Below, in pieces: positions 1-5,319 of a stretch of 5,319 bases of DNA; position 1 is the first letter of the stretch; every line of letters starts with the position of its first letter. The position numbers and the translations under genes are program-made. A model generated the notes under the pieces. It searched no databases and was not told where the DNA came from. It saw nothing but the letters and a program-made list of their open reading frames with translations. Source of the stretch: an uncultured Acidobacteriota bacterium (GTDB taxonomy: Bacteria > Acidobacteriota > Vicinamibacteria > Vicinamibacterales > UBA8438); assembly GCA_937888665.1 (NCBI GenBank), contig CALBET010000052.1, forward strand, positions 1-5,319. The letters run 5' to 3'.

Positions 1-724
1 CTTTACCGTGCTGGCCGAGGCGGCCGGTACCGTGGCCACCCCGCAGATTCGCAACGTTGGCACGCTGGCCGGCAACCTCTCCCAGCGGCCGTGGTGCTGG
101 TACTACCGGAACGGCTTCGACTGCTACAAGGCGGGAGGGAACCAGTGTTTCTCCGCGACCGGCGAGAACCAGTTTCACGCCATCTTCGGCGGTGGACCGA
201 GTTTCATCGTCCACCCATCAGACACCGCGGTCGCGCTGGTCGCGCTGGGGGCCACGTTCGATGTGCTGGGACCGGCTGGCAACCGGTCGGTGCCGGCGGC
301 GGACTTCTTTGCGTTGCCCCGTGTGAACCCGGCGCGTGAAAACGTGCTCGGTGAGGATGAGCTTCTGGCCGGGGTCGAGTTGCCTGCGCCGGCGAGCGGC
401 GCGCGCAGTTCGTACCACAAGGTGATGGATCGGGAGGCCTGGACCCACGCCGTGGTCAGCGCGGCCGTCGTGTTGGATCTCGAGGGCGACGTGTGCCGCA
501 GCGCGCGCATCGTGCTTGGCGGGGTGGGTCCCATACCGTGGCGGGTTCCAGACGCCGAAGCGGTCTTGGTGGGCCAGCGCGTGACCCCGGCGCTGGCGGC
601 GCGCGCGGCCGAGGTCGCGGTGGTTGGCGCCAGGCCACTCTCCAAGAACGGCTACAAGGTGCCGCTCACGAAAGGCGTTGTCGAGCGCACCCTGGTCGAG
701 TTGGTCCGGGGAGGCAAGGCGTGA
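1..724 (+). CDS. FAD-binding subunit (subunit M) of a xanthine dehydrogenase/aldehyde oxidoreductase family enzyme, 5'-truncated
   Basis: This is the flavin subunit of a molybdenum hydroxylase, which passes electrons from the Mo and 2Fe-2S subunits to FAD and an external acceptor. The reading frame is open at the left edge (first full codon at base 2) and ends with TGA at 722-724. About 240 residues are visible of a usual 320-340, so roughly the first 90, with the first FAD-binding loop, are missing. Numbering from the GTG at base 8, ATPQIRNVGTLAGNL (10-24) is the second FAD-binding motif. The cysteine-rich insert follows (C30, C39, C47), as in YagS/PaoB-type subunits that bind a 4Fe-4S cluster. 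IVHPSD (67-72) closes the FAD domain. From about residue 105 to the end is the CO-dehydrogenase-flavoprotein C-terminal domain, with KVMDREAWTHAVVS, LGGVGPIPWR and ARPLSKNGYKVPL. The residue before FIVHPSD is S65, where relatives, as I recall them, have Cys. The substrate cannot be read. GTG at base 8 is internal, not the start. Confidence 0.93.
   Translation, partial: FTVLAEAAGTVATPQIRNVGTLAGNLSQRPWCWYYRNGFDCYKAGGNQCFSATGENQFHAIFGGGPSFIVHPSDTAVALVALGATFDVLGPAGNRSVPAADFFALPRVNPARENVLGEDELLAGVELPAPASGARSSYHKVMDREAWTHAVVSAAVVLDLEGDVCRSARIVLGGVGPIPWRVPDAEAVLVGQRVTPALAARAAEVAVVGARPLSKNGYKVPLTKGVVERTLVELVRGGKA
708..714 (+). promoter_or_regulatory. Ribosome binding site for the BON-domain gene
   Basis: GGGGAGG lies inside the end of the flavoprotein gene and 6 bases before the GTG at 721. 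It is the main reason for choosing that GTG as the start, rather than an in-frame ORF extension that runs back to 493 inside the flavoprotein gene. Confidence 0.7.
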
Positions 725-1098
725 GCCAACCCCTGCTCCGACCCGCGACACGACGAGCGACGACCCAGCCCGCCATCGTCCGCCTTGTGCTCGCCGCTGG
801 GCTGGCCGCCGCGTGCGCCGTCGGCGGTGGGTGTTCCGCGCGGACGCCGGGCCCCGGGCTGGACACACCGCCCGAGAACACCGTCCTCCAGGCGCGCGTC
901 GAACAGGCCCTGGCGACAGCGCTGGATGTGGACGCTGACACGGTCACGGTCGAGGCGGCGCGCGGCGTTGTGACCGTACGTGGACAGGTGGCGAGCGGAT
1001 TCGCGCAGCAATCTGTCGGCGCCATCGTGCGCGCGGTGCCTGGCGTGACGCGGGTCCGGTTCGACATTGAGATAGAGGACCCGGGAGCCGGCCGGTGA
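721..1098 (+). CDS. Exported BON-domain protein
   Basis: A 125-residue protein with an N-terminal export signal and one BON domain. BON domains are small alpha/beta modules found in OsmY-like periplasmic proteins, secretins and channels, where they are thought to bind phospholipid or envelope surfaces. From the GTG at 721, residues 1-20 form a basic leader, 21-36 a hydrophobic Ala/Gly/Leu stretch, and cysteines follow at C32 and C38. Neither matches a good lipobox (LAAAC or GGGC, with no Leu/Val/Ile at -3), so lipoprotein processing is possible but unproven. The BON domain spans about 54-118: a helix (VLQARVEQALATAL), then DTVTVEAARGVVTVRGQV with the typical hydrophobic/Gly pattern, then a helix and VPGVTRVRFDIEI. 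The start overlaps the flavoprotein stop as GTGA. Its place directly behind a molybdenum-enzyme subunit is unusual for an OsmY-type protein; a link with the enzyme or its membrane is inference. Confidence 0.85.
   Translation: MSQPLLRPATRRATTQPAIVRLVLAAGLAAACAVGGGCSARTPGPGLDTPPENTVLQARVEQALATALDVDADTVTVEAARGVVTVRGQVASGFAQQSVGAIVRAVPGVTRVRFDIEIEDPGAGR
1083..1087 (+). promoter_or_regulatory. Ribosome binding site for the 125-residue unknown protein
   Basis: GGGAG ends 7 bases before the GTG at 1095 and lies within the last codons of the BON gene. It supports the GTG start that overlaps the BON stop codon. Confidence 0.6.
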
Positions 1099-1472
1099 GG
1101 CGCCGCGAGTTTCTGCTCCTACGCACCGACGCGGCCACCCGGGTGGCGGAGCTGTCGTGTCAGCGCCTCTACATCCACTATCAGCACGCGTGTGTGACGA
1201 CGATGCCGGCCGGTGACGATAGCCTCGACGTGGGAGCGGGCGCCGGCGACGGTGAGCCTCCGACTGCGTTTGCTGTGCGCACCACCGCTGACCTGTTCGG
1301 CGAGATCGCGCGACAGCTGCAGGGCGCCGATGTCCTGCGGCTGGTGGATACGGAGTGGTTAGCGCTCGACGAGTTTCGTCGCGACGTCGAGACTGTGTTG
1401 GACGCGTTTCGGGGCAGTGGGGGCCGGGTCGAGAGCCCCGGACTCACCCAGACTCAGGAGGCCACGAGGTGA
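1095..1472 (+). CDS. Uncharacterised 125-residue protein, translationally coupled in the molybdenum-enzyme operon
   Basis: I cannot assign a named family or function. The protein starts MRRREFLLLRT, which looks like the head of a Tat signal, but no hydrophobic segment follows, so it is probably cytoplasmic. Residues 16-31 (RVAELSCQRLYIHYQH) form a compact conserved-looking block with C22 and C33. Residues 38-58 are an acidic, Gly-rich linker. The rest (62-112) is predicted to alternate helix and strand, with TADLFGEIARQL, DVLRLVDTEWL, a helix DEFRRDVETVLDAFR and a short strand GGRVE. The last dozen residues look disordered. The start is fixed by the GTGA overlap with the BON stop and a GGGAG upstream; codon use fits the neighbours. 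Coupling on both sides argues for a role with the oxidoreductase or its assembly, but that is inference from position only. A real gene is likely because the frame is intact between two real genes with matching overlaps. Confidence 0.75.
   Translation: MRRREFLLLRTDAATRVAELSCQRLYIHYQHACVTTMPAGDDSLDVGAGAGDGEPPTAFAVRTTADLFGEIARQLQGADVLRLVDTEWLALDEFRRDVETVLDAFRGSGGRVESPGLTQTQEATR
1456..1461 (+). promoter_or_regulatory. Ribosome binding site for the carboxylesterase
   Basis: AGGAGG, a perfect Shine-Dalgarno core, stands 7 bases before the GTG at 1469. It decides the start: the in-frame ATG at 1355 would add 38 residues of Arg-rich sequence ahead of a signal peptide that begins well at 1469. Confidence 0.8.
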
Positions 1473-3055
1473 GGCAAGCGCGGGTGCTCACGGTCATGCT
1501 TGCGCTCGGCGGGCTGTGGGCGCCGGCGTTCGCGCAGGACGCGGTCCGGGTCGAGATCGACACGGGCGAGCTCGAGGGGGCTCGCGAGGGCGCCATCGTC
1601 ACGTTCAAGGGCGTACCCTACGCGGCGCCGCCGATGGGGACGCTCCGATGGCGCCCGCCTCAGCCGGTCGAGCCCTGGCGTCGGGTTCGCGCCGCGCGCC
1701 GATACAGTCCGGTTGCGCGTCAGCGGGGCGCGGGGCCCGGCATGATCGCGAGTGAGGATTGTCTCTATCTCAACGTCTGGACGCCGGCCCTGGATGGTGA
1801 GCCGCGTCCGGTGATGGTGTTTATTCACGGCGGGGGCTTCGCGACCGGATCCGGGTCGGAGGCGATGTATGACGGGACGGAACTCGCCAAGCAAGGTCTC
1901 GTCGTCGTGACGTTCAATTACCGCCTCGACATCCTGGGGTTCTTGGCTCACCCCCTGCTGACGGCGGAGTCCGCCGAGCACTCGTCCGGGAACTACGGGC
2001 TGCTGGACCAGGTGGCCGCGCTGGAGTGGGTGCGGCGCAACATCGACCAGTTCGGAGGGGACCCCGCGCGCGTGACCATCTTCGGAGAGTCGGCGGGTGG
2101 GCGGTCGGTGTCGGTGCTGATGGCATCGCCGTTGGCCAAGGGACTCTTTCACCGGGCGGTGGCGCAGAGCGGTGCGCTTCGGGGCGTCGACACCCCGCTG
2201 CGCACGCAGGAGCAGCGGGGAGAGCGACTGGCGGGGGCGGTCGGGTGCGCCGAGCGCCCGGATCCTCTCCGGTGCCTGCGGGCGCGTCCGTTCGAGGAAC
2301 TGGCGACAGTCTCTGGGTTCGACGCCGGGCCGATCGTGGACGGGTGGCTGATTCCGGAGGATCCGCGGGCGGTGTATGCCGACGGGCGACAGCATGACGT
2401 GCCCATGATCATCGGTGCGAACGCGGACGAAGGCACCTTTGCCATTCTGGGCCGTCGCACCCCCATTCGCACGGTCGCCGAGTACGACGCGTATGTGAGT
2501 GGGCTCGTGGCCTCGGGCGCCGAGGAGGTGCTGGCGCAGTACCCGGCCGGCGCCGACGACCAGGTGTATCAGGCGTTGAATCGGTTCGGGACCGACCAAG
2601 GGCTTGCCCGACATGCCCGACAGCAGGCGCGGTGGATGGCCGCCACACGCGCGAAGACCTACGTGTATCTGTTCGCGCGGGTGTCGCCTCAGCACCGATG
2701 GACCGGGTTGGGAGCGACCCATACCGCCGAGTTGCCGTACCTGTTCGGCAACCTCCAGTTCGCGGCCCGTCAGGGCAGGCTCTCGACGCTGGAACTCCAG
2801 GACCGGCGATTGGCTCAGGCGATGATGCGCTATTGGGCCCGGTTCGCGGAGACGGGTGACCCCAATGGCGACGAGCGGCCGGTCTGGCCTGCCTACACCG
2901 ACGACGAGACACTCCTGGTCTTGGGGGACGACATCACCACCGGAACTTGGCCGCGAGCCGCGGGGCTGGACCTGCTTGACCGGCTGTTCGGCGACCAGCG
3001 ACCGGCCGGGGACACTGAGGCGTCCGGGCCGGCTGATTCTGTCGTTGGGCGCTGA
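1469..3055 (+). CDS. Secreted type-B carboxylesterase (para-nitrobenzyl esterase-like)
   Basis: A serine hydrolase of the alpha/beta-hydrolase fold that cleaves carboxylic esters. The protein is 528 residues, normal for the family. The start is the GTG at 1469, giving a clean signal peptide (MRQARVLTVMLALGGLWAPAFA, likely cut before QD), so it acts in the periplasm or outside the cell. Type-B hallmarks appear in order: FKGVPYAAPPMG near the N-terminus; EDCLYLNVW at 96-104; the oxyanion-hole loop HGGGF at 120-124; the nucleophile elbow GESAGG with Ser208; the acid Glu321 in ADEGTF; and His418 in THTAELPYLFGN. The complete triad implies an active enzyme. C260 and C269 are placed like the usual disulfide pair, but C98 has no upstream partner: the usual Cys after the R-[FY]-x-P motif reads SPVARQ. 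The start overlaps the preceding stop as GTGA. The natural ester cannot be read; an ester substrate or product of the upstream oxidoreductase pathway is a guess. Confidence 0.95.
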   Translation: MRQARVLTVMLALGGLWAPAFAQDAVRVEIDTGELEGAREGAIVTFKGVPYAAPPMGTLRWRPPQPVEPWRRVRAARRYSPVARQRGAGPGMIASEDCLYLNVWTPALDGEPRPVMVFIHGGGFATGSGSEAMYDGTELAKQGLVVVTFNYRLDILGFLAHPLLTAESAEHSSGNYGLLDQVAALEWVRRNIDQFGGDPARVTIFGESAGGRSVSVLMASPLAKGLFHRAVAQSGALRGVDTPLRTQEQRGERLAGAVGCAERPDPLRCLRARPFEELATVSGFDAGPIVDGWLIPEDPRAVYADGRQHDVPMIIGANADEGTFAILGRRTPIRTVAEYDAYVSGLVASGAEEVLAQYPAGADDQVYQALNRFGTDQGLARHARQQARWMAATRAKTYVYLFARVSPQHRWTGLGATHTAELPYLFGNLQFAARQGRLSTLELQDRRLAQAMMRYWARFAETGDPNGDERPVWPAYTDDETLLVLGDDITTGTWPRAAGLDLLDRLFGDQRPAGDTEASGPADSVVGR

Positions 3056-3056
3056 A

Positions 3057-3085
3057 TTGACTCGCCTTCGGCTTCCTCTGATACT
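3057..3085 (+). promoter_or_regulatory. Possible sigma-70 promoter ahead of the heme-protein gene
   Basis: TTGACT (3057-3062, five of six to the -35 consensus) is followed after 17 bases by GATACT (3080-3085, four of six to the -10, keeping A2 and T6). This AT-richer patch sits in the only gene spacer of the window, right behind the esterase stop. Transcription would begin near 3092, almost on the ATG at 3093. The match is by eye only, and promoter consensus is poorly known for this lineage. Confidence 0.4.
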
Positions 3086-3092
3086 ACCCCTG

Positions 3093-5319
3093 ATGCAAAC
3101 CAGGATCCCCGTTCAGCGGGGGTTGTCGCGATTGAGGGTCGGCCTCGTCATGGGTCTGACAGTGCGCGCGATCGTGGTGCCGGTTGACCTGGCGGCGGCC
3201 CCCCCGTCCACCGCGTCTCAGCCACCCGCTGACGAGGACTGGCAGCGGGCGCTGCTCGACAAGTATTGCGTGGCGTGCCACAACGAACGGGTACGCACGG
3301 CGGACCTGGCGCTGGACGCACACGACGTGTCCAGGGTGGGGGAGGCCCCCGAGGTCTGGGAGCAGGTTGTCCGGAAGCTGCGCGCCGGCGCCATGCCCCC
3401 CCTGCCGCGGCCCCGACCGGATACGGAGACGTACGATCGGTTCATCGCGTGGCTCGAGGGCGAACTCGACCAAGCGGTGGCTCTCGATCCGAATCCAGGC
3501 CGCACGGAGGCGTTTCATCGGCTGAACCGCACGGAGTATCACAACGCAGTCCGCGATCTCTTGGACCTGGAGGTCGACGTGACCGAGCTGCTGCCGGCCG
3601 ACGGCGGGAGTTACGGGTTCGACAACATCGCCGGCGTGCTCGGTATCTCCCCCACGCTACTCGAACGGTATTTGGGGGCGGCGCGAAAAATTAGTCGCCT
3701 TGCGGTGGGCAGACCGCCACCGTCGGCTACCACCGAGACGTTTCGCGTGGTCAACGACCTCTCACAAGATGACTGGGTCGAGGGTATGCCGTTCGGCACC
3801 CGGGGTGGCGCGAGCTTTCGGCATCAGTTTCCCCAGGACGGCGAATACGTGGTGCGCGTGGCCCTGGCGCGGAACGGCGCCGGGGCGCTCGCAACCTTCG
3901 ACGTCCCGCATACGCTCGAAATTCGTCTCGACGATGAGATCGTGCAGTCCTATGTCGTGGGCGAAGCCCCTCCCACGGCCCCACGGGGCAGTGATGCGTA
4001 CCGCGACTGGCAAGCCAGGCAACGCGCGGTCGATAGCGACTGGGAGTTTCGTCTGCCGGTGGGTGCCGGTCCTCGGGATATCCAGGTGACTTTTGCCCGG
4101 AGGACATGGGCGTATCCGGAATCGGTGCGCGAGCCGTATCTCCGGCCGTACACGGGAACTGATTCGCGGCGTCAGCCGTACTTGGGCGAGATCACCGTGA
4201 CGGGTCCGTTCGATGCGGCCGACAACCCACCCGCGATGGCGACGCCAAGCCGACGGCGGATTTTCGTCTGTCAGCCCTCGGAGGCGGACTCGGCACGGGA
4301 GCAGACCGCCTGCGCCAGAGACATCCTGTCGACGCTTGCCAGGCGCGCCTATCGACGTCCGGTTGCCACCGGCGACCTCGATGTGCTGCTGGGGTTCTTT
4401 GAAGACGGCCGCGCGACGAGTGGGTTTGACGCCGGTATTGAGCTTGCGTTGCGATGGCTGCTGGCCAGTCCGGAGTTCGTGCTGCGGGTCGAGCGAGACC
4501 CGGACGGAGTGCCGCCCGGTACAACATACGAAATCAACGATCTGGAATTGGCCTCCCGGCTCTCTTTTTTCTTGTGGTCCAGTCTGCCCGACGATGAGTT
4601 GATTGACGTGGCCAGTACCGGTCGATTGAGTGACCCGGAGGTGCTTGAGCGTCAAACCCGTCGCATGCTCGACGATGATCGAGCGAGCGCGTTGGTGACG
4701 AATTTCGCGAGCCAGTGGCTCTATCTGCGCAATGTGCCGGCGGTGTACCCGGATGAGGATCTGTTTCCACACGTTGGTGAGGCGCTACGGCAGGCGATGC
4801 GACGCGAAACGGAACTGTTCGTCGACAGCATTTTTCGCGGCGACCGCAACGTTCTGGAGCTACTGACGGCGGACTACACGTTCGTCAACGAGCGGCTGGC
4901 GAGACACTACGACATTCCGCACATCTACGGGAGCCAGTTCCGGCGCGTGTCGCTCGACGGCGCACCGAATGCTCGGCGTGGCCTTCTGGGGCATGCCAGT
5001 ATTCTCGCGGTGACCGCGTATCCCAATCGCACGTCGCCGGTCTTGCGCGGGAAATGGGTACTCGAGAACCTCTTGGGCACGCCCCCGGCATCTCCACCAC
5101 CGGATGTGCCCTCATTGGCAGAAACGACCGACGACGGTGAGGTGCTGTCGATGCGGGAGGCCACGGAGCGCCACCGGGCCAACCCGGCCTGCGCGAGTTG
5201 TCACCAACTGATGGATCCCCCAGGTTTTGCGCTTGAGCAGTTCGACGCGGTGGGGCGTTTTCGAACCCATACAGCGGCGAACACACCGATCGATGCGACC
5301 GGCGAGTTACCGGATGGCA
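3093..5319 (+). CDS. DUF1592-family multi-domain c-type heme protein (PSCyt1-DUF1587-DUF1595-DUF1592-DUF1588), 3'-truncated
   Basis: A large, probably periplasmic protein of the planctomycete-type cytochrome family; no reaction is established for it. The frame is open without stops from 3093 to the right edge (742 residues visible). Residues 1-37 resemble a signal peptide: an Arg-containing leader, VGLVMGLTVRAIVVPV, then Ala-rich. PSCyt1 is at about 49-127, with heme motif CVACH (C59, C62, H63) and the conserved MPP (M101). DUF1587 is at 142-205 (HRLNRTEYHNAVRDLL, GFDN). A beta-rich, possibly carbohydrate-binding-like insert covers 206-375. DUF1595 spans about 386-469 (IFVCQP with C393, ACARD with C407, ARRAYRRPV). 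DUF1592 is at 479-606 (ELASRLSFFLWSSLPDDEL, FASQWL, YTFVNERLARHY). DUF1588 is at 628-724, with a second heme motif CASCH (C700, C703, H704) and MDPPGFALEQFD. The C-terminal DUF1585 domain is cut off. A DUF1552 gene often follows. The start could instead be ATG 3150, which has GAGGG at 3134-3138. Confidence 0.93.
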   Translation, partial: MQTRIPVQRGLSRLRVGLVMGLTVRAIVVPVDLAAAPPSTASQPPADEDWQRALLDKYCVACHNERVRTADLALDAHDVSRVGEAPEVWEQVVRKLRAGAMPPLPRPRPDTETYDRFIAWLEGELDQAVALDPNPGRTEAFHRLNRTEYHNAVRDLLDLEVDVTELLPADGGSYGFDNIAGVLGISPTLLERYLGAARKISRLAVGRPPPSATTETFRVVNDLSQDDWVEGMPFGTRGGASFRHQFPQDGEYVVRVALARNGAGALATFDVPHTLEIRLDDEIVQSYVVGEAPPTAPRGSDAYRDWQARQRAVDSDWEFRLPVGAGPRDIQVTFARRTWAYPESVREPYLRPYTGTDSRRQPYLGEITVTGPFDAADNPPAMATPSRRRIFVCQPSEADSAREQTACARDILSTLARRAYRRPVATGDLDVLLGFFEDGRATSGFDAGIELALRWLLASPEFVLRVERDPDGVPPGTTYEINDLELASRLSFFLWSSLPDDELIDVASTGRLSDPEVLERQTRRMLDDDRASALVTNFASQWLYLRNVPAVYPDEDLFPHVGEALRQAMRRETELFVDSIFRGDRNVLELLTADYTFVNERLARHYDIPHIYGSQFRRVSLDGAPNARRGLLGHASILAVTAYPNRTSPVLRGKWVLENLLGTPPASPPPDVPSLAETTDDGEVLSMREATERHRANPACASCHQLMDPPGFALEQFDAVGRFRTHTAANTPIDATGELPDG

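Noticed and set aside
493..720. N-terminal extension of the BON gene back to 493
   Set aside because: It is a different frame of the flavoprotein gene with compositionally biased Arg/Gly sequence; the Shine-Dalgarno and signal peptide fit GTG 721.
1095..1130. Tat signal in the unknown protein (RRREFL)
   Set aside because: No hydrophobic segment or cleavage site follows; the next residues are charged and polar (RTDAATRVAE).
1355..1468. N-terminal extension of the esterase from the in-frame ATG at 1355
   Set aside because: It overlaps the upstream gene over nearly its whole length, is Arg-rich out-of-frame sequence, has no good ribosome binding site, and would bury a clear signal peptide that starts at GTG 1469 behind AGGAGG.
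1454..2722. Long antisense open frame (about 420 codons) across the esterase
   Set aside because: GC-rich third positions leave stop-free antisense frames; the translation is Arg/Pro/His-rich with no recognisable domain, whereas the + strand has a full catalytic triad.
3107..3121. Rho-independent terminator, CCCCG-TTCAG-CGGGG hairpin
   Set aside because: The stem is only five pairs and no T-run follows; with the start at 3093 it is also inside coding sequence. It is kept only as a possible leader structure.
3762..4772. Long antisense open frame (about 335 codons) across the heme-protein gene
   Set aside because: It shadows the DUF1587-DUF1592 region, which is unbroken and rich in conserved motifs on the + strand.
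3093..5319. Frameshift or broken gene, suggested by many short overlapping + strand ORFs
   Set aside because: Codon-by-codon reading in the frame of ATG 3093 finds no stop to the right edge, and all expected domains occur in order in that one frame; the short ORFs are other-frame shadows.

Overview
The window is GC-rich, densely coding DNA with every supported gene on the + strand. It carries five genes: three are complete as read, and the first and last run off the edges. The gene content (a molybdenum-hydroxylase flavoprotein subunit, an exported type-B carboxylesterase, and a very large PSCyt/DUF1592-type diheme protein) fits a soil or sediment bacterium of the Acidobacteriota (Vicinamibacteria-like), with Planctomycetota, Verrucomicrobiota or Myxococcota as alternatives. 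This placement is inferred from family distribution; there is no RNA or marker gene here to test it.

Region 1 to 3055 reads as one tightly packed operon, entered in the middle. It begins with the C-terminal two thirds of an FAD-binding, Fe-S-carrying subunit of a xanthine dehydrogenase/aldehyde oxidoreductase of the YagS/PaoB type. Then come a small exported BON-domain protein, a 125-residue protein of unknown function, and a secreted carboxylesterase (para-nitrobenzyl esterase type). At each of the three junctions the stop codon of one gene overlaps the GTG start of the next in the four-base form GTGA (721-724, 1095-1098, 1469-1472), and each start has a purine-rich Shine-Dalgarno sequence 6-7 bases ahead. 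This points to translational coupling and to production as a set. The remaining molybdenum-enzyme subunits would be expected just left of the window.

The junction at 3056-3092 is different. A short spacer holds a plausible sigma-70 promoter, and the next gene (3093 to beyond 5319) is a multi-domain, probably periplasmic protein. Its domains run PSCyt1 (CxxCH), DUF1587, a beta-rich insert, DUF1595, DUF1592 and DUF1588 (second CxxCH), and it is cut near the start of its last domain. In many genomes such genes sit next to a DUF1552 gene, which would be expected to the right.

Functionally, the window pairs an intracellular or periplasm-associated molybdenum oxidoreductase with exported proteins (BON protein, esterase, c-type heme protein). 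That would suit oxidative breakdown of organic substrates in the cell envelope, but no substrate can be read from the sequence. The points most worth following are a Ser in place of the usual fourth Fe-S cysteine of the flavoprotein subunit, the repeated GTGA coupling of an unnamed small protein into the operon, and the possible leaderless start of the heme protein. No mobile element, CRISPR array, tRNA or rRNA was seen.
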